A stretch of DNA of 64,000 bases. Origin: Fodinibius halophilus. GTDB taxonomy: Bacteria > Bacteroidota > Rhodothermia > Balneolales > Balneolaceae. The stretch lies in the NCBI RefSeq assembly GCF_011059105.1, contig NZ_JAALLS010000010.1, forward strand, positions 85,404 to 149,403, given 5' to 3'. The notes below the pieces were generated by a model. That model saw nothing but the letters and a program-made list of their open reading frames with translations, was not told where the DNA came from and ran no database searches. Positions 51,628-59,944 of this stretch are shown piece after piece. Position numbers and translations under genes: made by a program. How positions within the stretch are numbered: the first letter of the stretch is position 1; each line of letters begins with the position of its first letter.

Positions 51628-52899
51628 TTACTTTTCTTGTGCTACTCGTTTAATATTTGCGCCAACATTGGTGAGTTTTTCTTCCAGGTCTTCATATCCC
51701 CGGTCGAGATGATAAATGCGAAGCACGTCTGAGTGCCCCTCGGCCACCATTGCTGCCAAAACTAGGCTAACACTGGCTCGCAGGTCGGTACTCATTACAG
51801 AGGCACCCTTCAGTTGGTTTTTTCCTTCGATATGAACCGTATTTTCTTCGACATCCATATCACCGCCCAAGCGTACTACTTCTGGTACATAACTAAATCG
51901 ATCATAATAAATAGTATCGGTAACTGAAGATTTACCGTTGGCTTGTGTCATCATAGTAGACCACTGGGCCTGCAGGTCGGTGGGGAAACCGGGATAAACC
52001 TCTGTTTTTACTGAAACGGGGTTAATTGTTTCCGGCGCTTTGATATGAATAGTATCTTTGTTGATGGTCATATCGGCTCCCGTTTTGGAAAAAGTTTCAG
52101 GGAAACCACCCAGGTCATCCACATCGACATTGGTAAGGGTGACATTTGATTGGGGATGCATAGCCGCAGCGATCATAAAGGTGCCGGTTTCAATACGGTC
52201 GGATGCGTTGCGAATAGCGATCCCTTCGAGGGTATCTACTCCACGAATTGTAAGGGTTTGGGTGCCTATGCCTTCGATGTTTGCCCCCATTTCTACCAGT
52301 TTCTTACAAAGAAGAACTACATCCGGTTCGCGGGCGGCATTTTTAATCGTAAACTCTTTAGCACGTAATACCGAGGCCAATACCAGGTTAACGGTTGCTC
52401 CAACGCTGCTGGGTTCTAAGGTGAATGTTCCACCTTCCATCTGTTCTGGGGCTTCGGCAATAACATATCCCTGATCAAGTGTAATATCAGCCCCCATTTC
52501 GCGCATGCCGTCGAGGTGAAGGTCAACAGGGCGGGGCCCCCATGCACAACCGCCGGGTAAAGATACTTTGGCTTTGCCAAATTTACCGAGCAGAGCTCCC
52601 AACATATAAAACGAGGCACGCATTTTACGCACGAGCTCATATGGCGCTTCCAGGTGGGAGAGGTGTTTAGGGTCGATGGTTAATATTCCATCTTCTTCAT
52701 CAAAATCTACCTTGCACCCGGTTACCCGAATAACATTATTAAATGTGTAGATATCGCGAAGTTTAGGAATGTTGGTAATAGTAGTAGGTGAGTCGCCAAG
52801 GAGAGCGGCTGCCATCAAAGGCAGGGCTGCATTTTTTGAACCACTGATTGGAATAGATCCTTGGAGAGGGGTAGGTCCTTCAATAACAAATTTATCCAC
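51628..52899 (-). CDS. murA: UDP-N-acetylglucosamine 1-carboxyvinyltransferase
   Basis: A 423-residue MurA, which adds enolpyruvate from PEP to UDP-GlcNAc in the first committed step of peptidoglycan synthesis. The catalytic Cys is in LPGGCAWGPRPVDLHL (about residue 117), so the fosfomycin target residue is present. ISGSKNAALPLMAAALLGD opens the fold and RIYHLDRGYEDLEEKL closes it. The start codon is GTG, and the first 8 bases overlap the end of the biotin carrier gene. Confidence 0.97.
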   Translation of the reverse strand: MDKFVIEGPTPLQGSIPISGSKNAALPLMAAALLGDSPTTITNIPKLRDIYTFNNVIRVTGCKVDFDEEDGILTIDPKHLSHLEAPYELVRKMRASFYMLGALLGKFGKAKVSLPGGCAWGPRPVDLHLDGMREMGADITLDQGYVIAEAPEQMEGGTFTLEPSSVGATVNLVLASVLRAKEFTIKNAAREPDVVLLCKKLVEMGANIEGIGTQTLTIRGVDTLEGIAIRNASDRIETGTFMIAAAMHPQSNVTLTNVDVDDLGGFPETFSKTGADMTINKDTIHIKAPETINPVSVKTEVYPGFPTDLQAQWSTMMTQANGKSSVTDTIYYDRFSYVPEVVRLGGDMDVEENTVHIEGKNQLKGASVMSTDLRASVSLVLAAMVAEGHSDVLRIYHLDRGYEDLEEKLTNVGANIKRVAQEK

Positions 52900-53401
52900 T
52901 TGCTTCTATTTCTAAGATTAAGGCGTCTTTTTCTAGCGAATCCCCTTCGGAGACAGCGATCGATGATATTATGCCGTCAACGGGGGCTTTAAGTTCATTT
53001 TCCATTTTCATTGCTTCAAGAATAGCAACGGGAGAGCCGAGTTCTACTTCGTCTCCTTCTTCAACGAGTACTTCAAGAATTTTGCCCGGCATGGGAGCAT
53101 TGAGTTCGCCTTCTCCAATTTCACCGGCACGTTTAAAGCCGAGACGATCTAGCAGGAGGTCTTGCTCATTTCGTACATCTACCGAGTGCCAGTTACCGTT
53201 AAGGGTAAAAGAGACGGTGTGTTTGTCATACTCTACATTATCGATTTGGTAGAGTTTTGTTCCCATTCGAAGGAGGTAACGGCCATTTTCTTGTTGAGAA
53301 AATTGATAAGAGCGTTGCTCATTCTCAAAGGCTACTTCACCGGATTCTTCAAGCAGTTCAAGTTCCGTGGCTTGGTCGTCAATGACAGCTTCAAACTTCA
53401 T
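52892..53401 (-). CDS. Biotin carboxyl carrier protein
   Basis: A 169-residue protein whose C-terminal 75 residues are a biotinyl domain with the biotin-accepting Lys in EAMKMENELKAP. The N-terminal 90 residues are a beta-rich region with LELLEESGEVAFENEQ. It resembles the carrier part of propionyl/pyruvate-type carboxylases, but no carboxylase or carboxyltransferase is in the window, so its partner must lie elsewhere. It overlaps murA by 8 bases. Confidence 0.88.
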   Translation of the reverse strand: MKFEAVIDDQATELELLEESGEVAFENEQRSYQFSQQENGRYLLRMGTKLYQIDNVEYDKHTVSFTLNGNWHSVDVRNEQDLLLDRLGFKRAGEIGEGELNAPMPGKILEVLVEEGDEVELGSPVAILEAMKMENELKAPVDGIISSIAVSEGDSLEKDALILEIEASG

Positions 53402-53404
53402 ATG

Positions 53405-53674
53405 TTATCGTGATTTAATTTCTGCGAGTCCTTTGCTTGTGGCTTGAAAGGTGAAATCTTGCAGGTTATCGGTATCGTAAAAGCTGGTTAGGGCAATCTT
53501 ATTACCGGTACGCTCATAGGCTTCAACAAAACCAAAGCTCAGCAGGTTAATGAGATCATCACGCAGTTCACCGTGCAAGAGCTGAGTTTCTTCTTTAATA
53601 ACCTGGAATTTCTCCGGAAAAATGAGTTTCTCGAGTACCCGTTTTTCCGTTTTCGTAATTTTTCTTTTGGCCAT
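53405..53674 (-). CDS. Small basic protein, unknown function
   Basis: An 89-residue soluble protein beginning KRKITKTEKRVLEKLIFPEKF, with helix-helix-strand composition (LRDDLINLLSFGFVEAYER, then a strand, then LAEIKSR). The layout could be a winged-helix fold, but I see no signature. It lies 3 bases before the biotin carrier gene on the same strand, so it is probably cotranscribed with it and murA. Confidence 0.65.
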   Translation of the reverse strand: MAKRKITKTEKRVLEKLIFPEKFQVIKEETQLLHGELRDDLINLLSFGFVEAYERTGNKIALTSFYDTDNLQDFTFQATSKGLAEIKSR

Positions 53675-53730
53675 GTATTTTTATCATTTTTGAAAGACTG
53701 AAAATAGGAGCCGCGAACCTATTTAACAAC

Positions 53731-54261
53731 CTATTCTATGCGAATATCTCCATAGCTGATCAGGTTTTCTTTATTATCATAAATTAAGATCCGATAGGTC
53801 GTTCGAGCATCAGCACTGGAGTTTTCTGCAATAAGCGCACCATCGATAGTAATGGTAGTAATGGCGCTGCCTAAGTCGGTATCATTGAGTTCTTTTATTA
53901 AGAAGCTGTTCGCATTTTTGGGAAAGCGGAACTTATAAATCTTCATGCCCTCTACAGCATCAGAAACATTAGATTTGACTTGCAGGGTGAGATCTTCGTT
54001 ATACCCCAGGGGATTGGGATGAGGGTAGTCTGTAATATTTGACTTTACTTGCAATAGTCCTCGGTACATGGGGCTAATATTCCAGTCGTCATTATCGACA
54101 TTGCCCACAACCTTGCCACTTGTGTTGGTGTGAGTAATGCCATCAGGAGTAGTAAAGGCTTCGCTTTCAAAATCACGCTGGTCATCGCTTTTGGAGCAGT
54201 TTAAGAGTAATAGCGAAGCACAAAAAATTACAGTGGTAAACAGTATTGAACGGCCCTTCAT
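53731..54261 (-). CDS. Putative lipoprotein of unknown function
   Basis: A 176-residue exported protein. The signal peptide ends in LLLLNCSKSD, with a Cys at about residue 22 as a probable lipidation site (the preceding Asn is atypical). The mature part is beta-rich, with two spaced copies of LQVKSN (about 70 and 93), suggesting a small two-part sandwich. No family recognised. Confidence 0.65.
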   Translation of the reverse strand: MKGRSILFTTVIFCASLLLLNCSKSDDQRDFESEAFTTPDGITHTNTSGKVVGNVDNDDWNISPMYRGLLQVKSNITDYPHPNPLGYNEDLTLQVKSNVSDAVEGMKIYKFRFPKNANSFLIKELNDTDLGSAITTITIDGALIAENSSADARTTYRILIYDNKENLISYGDIRIE

Positions 54262-54676
54262 TTGTTTGGGTATGATGTTCCGGATTTATATTGGCAGCAG
54301 TATGCTTAAAACGTTCTTACAAGTAATTATTGTTTGCTGCGTTCTCTTTCTGATGATAACGAAGTAAAGCCAAAAGCTGAAATTTATTGCACCCTTTTTG
54401 AGTAGACTTTTTAACGAGCCATTAGTTTTGTCGAACAAAAAATTTATTAATCAAGTTATGTTTGTATTTGCGCCATAACTATATGGGGCGATCTGCAGGT
54501 TAAATATAAGTGGTGAAGGCAGTGTTTAGGATGGCAATAACCCTGATACAGGTTATCAGGAAAACAAAATAAACAGTAAGAATTGAGAGCGGTATTTATT
54601 ATACTTTGGCGCTGTAAAAATGTGATGCCGTTACAGTATGCTGTAGGCAGATTCCCCAAGAGCGCTTTAATACTAA
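54262..54676. other. 415-bp intergenic region
   Basis: Between divergent genes. It contains a 31-codon frame (54272-54367) encoding one hydrophobic helix, which is too short to support, and a perfect CCTGATA/TATCAGG hairpin (54542-54560). Probably divergent promoters; nothing else is recognisable. Confidence 0.5.
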
Positions 54677-55519
54677 ATGATTCCTGTTTTGAACTATTTG
54701 AGGCAACTGATAAAAACAAGTATCCTGGTAGTACCCCTACTGTTGGCGGCAAGCCCAAACCAAGCTATAGCCCAAGATTCACTGATAAATTTTGAGCAGG
54801 CCGAGCAGCCACCCACGATGGATGAACTACTCAAGTGGAAAGAGGTTTTTACATATGAGGTTCGCTACAGCTTTTTTAAACTGGGAGAGGTACAAACGAC
54901 CATTGTAACTGACACAACCTATAATGGAAAAAAGGTGTGGTGGTTACGGACTATTATCACCTCAAGCCCGGGAATTCCTTTTGTTGGGAAAGAGGAAAAT
55001 CACTACAACACCTTCATGGTTGAAACGGATAGTATGCCCTATACTCAGTTGTACTGGCGCGACAATGTTGATGAACAGCAATTCAGGGCTGAAGAGTATA
55101 TCTATGATTATACCGAAGAAAAAGTGTACTTCTCCAAGGATGGAGAGCCCGTTGATACATTAGCACTGACAGAGCCGTCAAGTTCGGGACAGCTAATTTT
55201 CTATTATTCAAGGTTATTTGCCGGCACCAATAAGAATTACCGATTACCGGTATACTTGAAAGGAGAAAAAGGGTATATCAACGGTACCAATTCTACTGAA
55301 ATGGAAATGCGGGAATACAAGGCGTTTGATAGGGCTGTTAAAACCTACTACAGTAAAGGAGATGCCGATATTGATGGGCCTTTTGGATTTACCGGTAACT
55401 ATGAAGCCTGGTATATTGCCGATAAACTCCGAGTCCCCGCAGAAGCCCGAGCCAAAGTGTGGCTGGGAAATGTAAAAGTAAAATTAATTGACTATAAAAA
55501 AGAACGAAGAGATCTATGA
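54677..55519 (+). CDS. DUF3108-domain exported protein
   Basis: A 280-residue protein with a signal peptide ([13 protein letters not shown]) and a DUF3108 fold: [20 protein letters not shown] near the start, then alternating strands, and the C-terminal [27 protein letters not shown]3108 proteins are envelope proteins of unknown function. Its stop overlaps dut by 4 bases, so the two are translationally coupled although functionally unrelated. Confidence 0.85.
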   Translation: MIPVLNYLRQLIKTSILVVPLLLAASPNQAIAQDSLINFEQAEQPPTMDELLKWKEVFTYEVRYSFFKLGEVQTTIVTDTTYNGKKVWWLRTIITSSPGIPFVGKEENHYNTFMVETDSMPYTQLYWRDNVDEQQFRAEEYIYDYTEEKVYFSKDGEPVDTLALTEPSSSGQLIFYYSRLFAGTNKNYRLPVYLKGEKGYINGTNSTEMEMREYKAFDRAVKTYYSKGDADIDGPFGFTGNYEAWYIADKLRVPAEARAKVWLGNVKVKLIDYKKERRDL

Positions 55520-55959
55520 ATATTCAGTTTAAACGACTTGCTCACGCCAAAGACTTGCCATTACCCTCCTACGAATCTACTTATGCTGCGGGGATGGATG
55601 TTCGGGCAGCCCTCGATGAACCTATTACGTTAGCACCCGGTGAGCGAACCTTAATCCCAACGGGGCTAAAAATGGCGATGCCGCAGGGGTATGAAGCCCA
55701 GATCCGACCTCGCAGCGGACTGGCTTACCGCAATGGAATTACTATGCTTAATACCCCGGGAACCATTGATGCCGATTATCGAGGCGAAGTAAAAGTATTG
55801 GCGGTGAATCTTGGAGATGAACCTTTCGAAATTGACCACGGCGACCGGGTTGCCCAGATGGTAATTGCGCCCGTACTACAAGCAGATATTAATGAAGTGG
55901 AAAATTTATCTGATACCGATCGCGGGGAAGGCGGCTTTGGCAGTACCGGCGTAAAATAG
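55516..55959 (+). CDS. dut: Deoxyuridine 5'-triphosphate nucleotidohydrolase
   Basis: A 147-residue trimeric dUTPase that splits dUTP to dUMP and pyrophosphate. All five motifs are visible: AGMDVRAAL (I), [12 protein letters not shown] (II), [14 protein letters not shown] (III), GDRVAQMVI (IV) and [10 protein letters not shown] (V), the Gly-rich C-terminal arm. Works with the dCTP deaminase at 43163. Confidence 0.97.
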   Translation: MNIQFKRLAHAKDLPLPSYESTYAAGMDVRAALDEPITLAPGERTLIPTGLKMAMPQGYEAQIRPRSGLAYRNGITMLNTPGTIDADYRGEVKVLAVNLGDEPFEIDHGDRVAQMVIAPVLQADINEVENLSDTDRGEGGFGSTGVK

Positions 55960-56022
55960 TATGAACAGCTCCGGCGCCCAATCCTTAAGAACCATTAACT
56001 AACAACCGAGACTAAAACTACC

Positions 56023-57300
56023 TTGTTCGATAGAATTCGTCCATATATAAACCTGGTTTCTAATAACCAGGCCTATCGCCGACTTTGGCTCAGCCAGGTG
56101 GTTTCAAACTTTGGGGATTGGTTTGGGATCCTGGCTGTATATGCCCTCATTACCCGTTATTCTGATTCAGAGTTTTTATTGGGGTTAATTATTGTGGTTA
56201 AAATGATGAGCCTGGCCAGCTTTTCTCCTTTTGCCGGTTACCTTACTGATCGATTTAACCGCCGTCGTATAATGATCATGTGCGATATGCTGAGGGCCGT
56301 CATAGTTGCGGGGCTGCTACTTGTAGTTTCTTACGATACCTTGTGGCTGGCCTATGTGCTTACGGCACTGCAGATGATGTTGTCGGCGGTATTTGAACCG
56401 GCCAAAACGTCTTCTATACCCAATGTTACGACCGAAGAAGAGTTGGTGGATGCAAACGTACTTTCAGCGGCTAGCTGGAGCATCATTTTTACCCTGGGGA
56501 TGGGATTCGGCGGCTTGGCAACAGCGTGGTTGGGAACCGACCTTGTGTTTATCATTGATGCCTGTACCTATTTATTATCGGCCTGGTTTATTTACCGGGC
56601 AACGATTCCACAGGAGCGGATGTCTGAAGCAGAACTGAAACGGACACGAAACCCCATTACAGGTATTGTAGAAGGGTTCCAATACCTATGGAATAACAAG
56701 CAGATTATGCGCCCCACCTTGGCTAAAGCCGGCTATACGATGTTCCTGGGAGCGCTAACCTATATGCTCATATTGATTTCTGAGGATGTACTGCTGATGG
56801 GGAGTGTCGGTATAGGTTTGCTGTATTCTGCCCGAGGGGTGGGGACCGGAGTTGGGCCGATTATAGGTCGTCGCATTTTTAGCCAGGAGAAAGATTGGGT
56901 GCGTGCTATGGGGCTTTGTATGATTTTCGGTGGATTGATGTATGCGGTGGTAGGTATGACAACAAGTTTGGTGGTGATGCTTGTTTTCGTTTTTATCGCC
57001 CATGCCGCTTCCGGGGCCAATTGGGTAATGAGTACGGTGTTGTTACAGCGTCGTACGCCCGATACGTTCCGGGGGCGTGTGTTCAGTACAGAATGGCTGC
57101 TGTTTACTCTGGCCCAGTCTATTTCTGTTTTAACAGCATCCTGGGTGTTAGAAAATGGGTGGCTTACAATACAGCAAGCAATGGTAGTATTTGCCCTGTC
57201 CTTGAGCGTAATTGGTATTTTATGGCACAACACAATTGCTAAGGATGAGGAAGCATATCAAGAAAACCTCCTTGATCTTAGTACGGCCGAGAAGAGATAA
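56023..57300 (+). CDS. MFS transporter, MFS_3 / enterobactin-exporter-like
   Basis: A 425-residue 12-helix permease starting at a TTG. It has the MFS loop motif GYLTDRFNRRRIMIMCDMLRA between helices 2 and 3 and YLWNNKQIMRPTLAK before helix 7, typical of the MFS_3 drug/siderophore-exporter group (EntS-like). It probably exports small compounds; the substrate is unknown. It starts 63 bases after dut and ends at a hairpin. Confidence 0.85.
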   Translation: MFDRIRPYINLVSNNQAYRRLWLSQVVSNFGDWFGILAVYALITRYSDSEFLLGLIIVVKMMSLASFSPFAGYLTDRFNRRRIMIMCDMLRAVIVAGLLLVVSYDTLWLAYVLTALQMMLSAVFEPAKTSSIPNVTTEEELVDANVLSAASWSIIFTLGMGFGGLATAWLGTDLVFIIDACTYLLSAWFIYRATIPQERMSEAELKRTRNPITGIVEGFQYLWNNKQIMRPTLAKAGYTMFLGALTYMLILISEDVLLMGSVGIGLLYSARGVGTGVGPIIGRRIFSQEKDWVRAMGLCMIFGGLMYAVVGMTTSLVVMLVFVFIAHAASGANWVMSTVLLQRRTPDTFRGRVFSTEWLLFTLAQSISVLTASWVLENGWLTIQQAMVVFALSLSVIGILWHNTIAKDEEAYQENLLDLSTAEKR

Positions 57301-57329
57301 ATTCCCGGTCTCAGCGAACCCGGGAATTT
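57299..57329. terminator. Hairpin between convergent genes
   Basis: AAATTCCCGG (57299-57308) pairs with CCGGGAATTT (57320-57329), with an 11-base loop. T-tracts are weak on both sides. Confidence 0.6.
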
Positions 57330-57340
57330 ATTGTGAAATG

Positions 57341-57787
57341 TCAGTTGCCCTGCATTTTTTGCATAATCTTTTGTTGTAGCTCCATCTGGTGATCCATAAT
57401 AACTCCTTGTGTGATCTTAGCGGTTTTTTCTGTGATGGTGGGAGTAAGTCGGGCATACTTTTGACCAATATCACTTTTGTAAAATGTAGTTAGCTCACGG
57501 ATCTCTTTTTCTGAGAACGTTTCCTTATACACCTTTTTGATATCTTCGCCGATACTTTCCCAATTGATATACTTGTGGAAAAACTCTGACATAATCTCCT
57601 GGTGTTGGGCCATTTGAGGCATGGATTGGGCCTGTAGTTTTAGCATGCGATCTGCAGATTCTGTGATCTGCTTTTCCATATTCATAGCATCCATGAGTTC
57701 ATTGACTGCTTGCATATGCGAATCTGTTTGTGCATATGCGGTAATTGAAATTATGAACAGCAGGAATGTAAAGATGCATTTTTTCAT
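57341..57787 (-). CDS. DUF2059-domain secreted protein
   Basis: A protein of about 148 residues beginning MKKCIFTFLLFIISITAYAQ, a signal peptide, so I start at 57787 rather than at the in-frame ATG 45 bases upstream. The mature part is helical with KEIRELTTFYKSDIGQKYARLTPTITEKTA, the core of DUF2059. Role unknown. Confidence 0.8.
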   Translation of the reverse strand: MKKCIFTFLLFIISITAYAQTDSHMQAVNELMDAMNMEKQITESADRMLKLQAQSMPQMAQHQEIMSEFFHKYINWESIGEDIKKVYKETFSEKEIRELTTFYKSDIGQKYARLTPTITEKTAKITQGVIMDHQMELQQKIMQKMQGN

Positions 57788-57914
57788 TGCTTTAGGCTTT
57801 GTGTTATAGGTTATGTCCCAGAATGGTGACACAAGTTTATACCTGTGCTACCGGGACGTAGGTTATGAATAGAGCACAATTGTTGTACTCCTGATAAAAT
57901 GAGTTTAAAAAGAA

Positions 57915-58445
57915 TTATTCAAAATGTTTGCGCTCTTTTTTAAAATCTTCGTCAGAAACCAGCCCTTGCTGCCATAGTCCCGTCAGATAATCCATGCGTT
58001 CCTTGGTGCCGGGTTTGTGGTCTGGTTTGTCCGGTTTATTGGCTTTTTCTTGTTTCAGGCGTTCTTTTTGGTCATAGATCGCTTTTTCTAATAGGTCTTT
58101 TAGTTTATGGGGCATTTCCAATCCCAAAAGAGTCATCGAAGAAGCTGAAGTATGCAGGGTAATATCACCGACATCCATTTTTTCTTGAATCCAGTCTTGT
58201 TGAACCTCCACCTTCTCTATATTTACCAAGTCGATGTTGCGTTGATATTTATCATCACGTGAGGTTACGTGGGTATCACTAAAACGGTATCTGTGTTTTT
58301 TGTGCTTCTTTTGTACCCAGTATAATAGAACAAGTCCAATCCCAAAAAGGGGGATAAGCAGAACAGAGAGAATATACCCCAAAACATGATTTTTCCAGCT
58401 TGTGGAAAGTGAAACAATTTTCTGTGTAGATTTTTTTTCATCCAT
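57915..58445 (-). CDS. PH-like (bPH2) membrane protein with C-terminal SHOCT-like motif
   Basis: A 176-residue protein: one or two membrane helices (about residues 20-45), a bPH2-type domain (YRFSDTHVTSRDDKYQRNIDLVNIEKVEVQQD), a charged linker, and a SHOCT-like end (RMDYLTGLWQQGLVSDEDFKKERKHF). I start at the ATG at 58445; the frame upstream to 58616 lies in the promoter gap and overlaps the ccmC start. SHOCT tails often mark oligomerisation or membrane-stress proteins. Confidence 0.75.
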   Translation of the reverse strand: MDEKKSTQKIVSLSTSWKNHVLGYILSVLLIPLFGIGLVLLYWVQKKHKKHRYRFSDTHVTSRDDKYQRNIDLVNIEKVEVQQDWIQEKMDVGDITLHTSASSMTLLGLEMPHKLKDLLEKAIYDQKERLKQEKANKPDKPDHKPGTKERMDYLTGLWQQGLVSDEDFKKERKHFE

Positions 58446-58614
58446 AAGAACAAAAACTTCGATTTGAACAACACAAATGAGACACCATAAATTTAGGTAA
58501 AATTCGGTAAATACAAAGGGGAAATGACTAAGTTTTCCCAAACAGATTTCGTATATTGTGACGCTCTGGAAATAATGCAACATTGAAAGCCTTAAGACAA
58601 GTACGATTCGAAAC

Positions 58615-59280
58615 ATGAGACTAAAGCCTTGGAAATATGTAGTAGCCCTGTGGATGACCGCAGTGATTGTTGGAGGCTTTTTAATCCCTATTCCGGAAAT
58701 TCCCGTCTTGGAAGAGTCGGCTCGTAACTTATTCTTGCATGTACCTATGTGGTTTACGATGTCGGTTTGTTTTGCATTAGGCCTTTTTTACAGCATAAAA
58801 TATTTGAATAATCCGGATTTAGCTGTTGACAGAAAGGCCGAAACCGCCACACAAATCGGACTGTTGTTTGGGGTTTGTGGATTGCTGACCGGGGCGTTGT
58901 GGGCACGCTTTACATGGGGCACTTGGTGGACGTTTTCGGAGCCGCGAATGAATCTTTCGGCATTGGGGATGATGATTTATGTCGCTTACTTTGTATTGCG
59001 GACAGCTTTTGATAATCCCGATAAACGAGCCAAAATTGCAGCGGTATTTAATGTTTTTGCTGCAACGACGATACCTTTTTTGCTCTATATTATTCCTCGA
59101 CAGTTACCCAGCCTGCACCCCGGGGCAGATGGGAACCCGGCGTTTAGTGAAATAACTGCACCGGAATTGCGCTATATATTTTATCCGGCGGTTATTGGAT
59201 TTATCGGTCTGGCTATTTGGCTGATTGATATCCTGAATCGATATAAAAAAGTTAAGCACCAAATTGAACAACCTTTATGA
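58615..59280 (+). CDS. ccmC: Heme exporter/lyase protein CcmC
   Basis: A 221-residue six-helix membrane protein that presents heme to CcmE during cytochrome c maturation. The first periplasmic region has HVPMWF with a conserved His, and GALWARFTWGTWWTFSEPRMNLSALGMM is the position of the heme-binding WWD loop. The canonical WGxxWxWD is altered here to WGTWWTFS. It overlaps ccmD by 4 bases and starts the ccm cluster; ccmA and ccmB are not in the window. Confidence 0.9.
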   Translation: MRLKPWKYVVALWMTAVIVGGFLIPIPEIPVLEESARNLFLHVPMWFTMSVCFALGLFYSIKYLNNPDLAVDRKAETATQIGLLFGVCGLLTGALWARFTWGTWWTFSEPRMNLSALGMMIYVAYFVLRTAFDNPDKRAKIAAVFNVFAATTIPFLLYIIPRQLPSLHPGADGNPAFSEITAPELRYIFYPAVIGFIGLAIWLIDILNRYKKVKHQIEQPL

Positions 59281-59540
59281 GTTTTTCGTTAATGCAGGTA
59301 CAAGAAGATACGGTTGCAGCCGTTGATACACTGTCTAAGTCGTATTCCTCACAGTGGGAGGCATCGGCGGGGCTCGAAGAAGCGGGTCCGGTGATGCAGG
59401 CCATGGCTTCGAATGATCTAATTTTTATTGTGTTGGGCGTAAGCCTGATTATATGGCTGGTGTTGCTGTTTTTTATTATCCGAACGGACAAAAAAGTAGG
59501 GCAGCTCGAAAAGAAACTTAATAACTCAAATACAGATTAA
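59277..59540 (+). CDS. ccmD: CcmD-like small membrane protein
   Basis: An 87-residue protein with one membrane helix (about residues 47-66, LIFIVLGVSLIIWLVLLFFIIR) and a charged C-terminal tail. Position between ccmC and ccmE, overlap with ccmC and the single-helix form identify it as a CcmD-type partner that stabilises the CcmC-CcmE complex. The N-terminal 45 residues are longer than in most CcmD proteins. Confidence 0.75.
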   Translation: MSFSLMQVQEDTVAAVDTLSKSYSSQWEASAGLEEAGPVMQAMASNDLIFIVLGVSLIIWLVLLFFIIRTDKKVGQLEKKLNNSNTD

Positions 59541-59542
59541 CC

Positions 59543-59941
59543 ATGAAACCAAAGCTTATTATTGGCATTATTGCCATCGTTGGTTTTACCTCTTTACTGA
59601 TGTATAACTTCGGGAATAGCATCAGCACCTATGTGAATTTTGAACAGGCCTCGGGCATGGAAGGAGCCCACGTTGTAGGCACGCTCGACAAATCCAAGGA
59701 CTATGGATTTTCGATGAAATCGAAACAGCTATCGTTCTATATGAAGGATGAAGCAGGCAATGTTCGTCGTGTTATTTATCCCAAAACCAAGCCCAACAAT
59801 TTTGAAGAAGCTGATAAGCTTGTTGTTATCGGTAAGATGGAAAACGGGGTGTTTTATGCCAATGAGATGTTGATGAAATGTCCTTCCAAGTATAACAACA
59901 ATGACGGTTCGCAATTTCAAAAAGCTTCAAAGAGCTCTTAA
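59543..59941 (+). CDS. ccmE: Cytochrome c-type biogenesis protein CcmE, cysteine type
   Basis: A 132-residue heme chaperone with one N-terminal membrane helix and the OB-fold domain. In most CcmE the heme-binding segment is HxxxY; here it is C113-P-S-K-Y117 (MKCPSKY), the CxxxY form known from archaea and some sulfate reducers. It takes heme from CcmC and hands it to CcmF. 2 bases after ccmD and 3 before ccmF. Confidence 0.9.
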   Translation: MKPKLIIGIIAIVGFTSLLMYNFGNSISTYVNFEQASGMEGAHVVGTLDKSKDYGFSMKSKQLSFYMKDEAGNVRRVIYPKTKPNNFEEADKLVVIGKMENGVFYANEMLMKCPSKYNNNDGSQFQKASKSS

Positions 59942-59944
59942 CGA

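Noticed and set aside
54137..54367. 76-codon + strand frame
   Set aside because: First half lies antisense to the lipoprotein gene; only a 31-codon hydrophobic tail remains.
58446..58616. Upstream extension of the PH/SHOCT gene
   Set aside because: Would reach into the ccmC start; hydrophobic residues look like an AT-rich promoter region translated.
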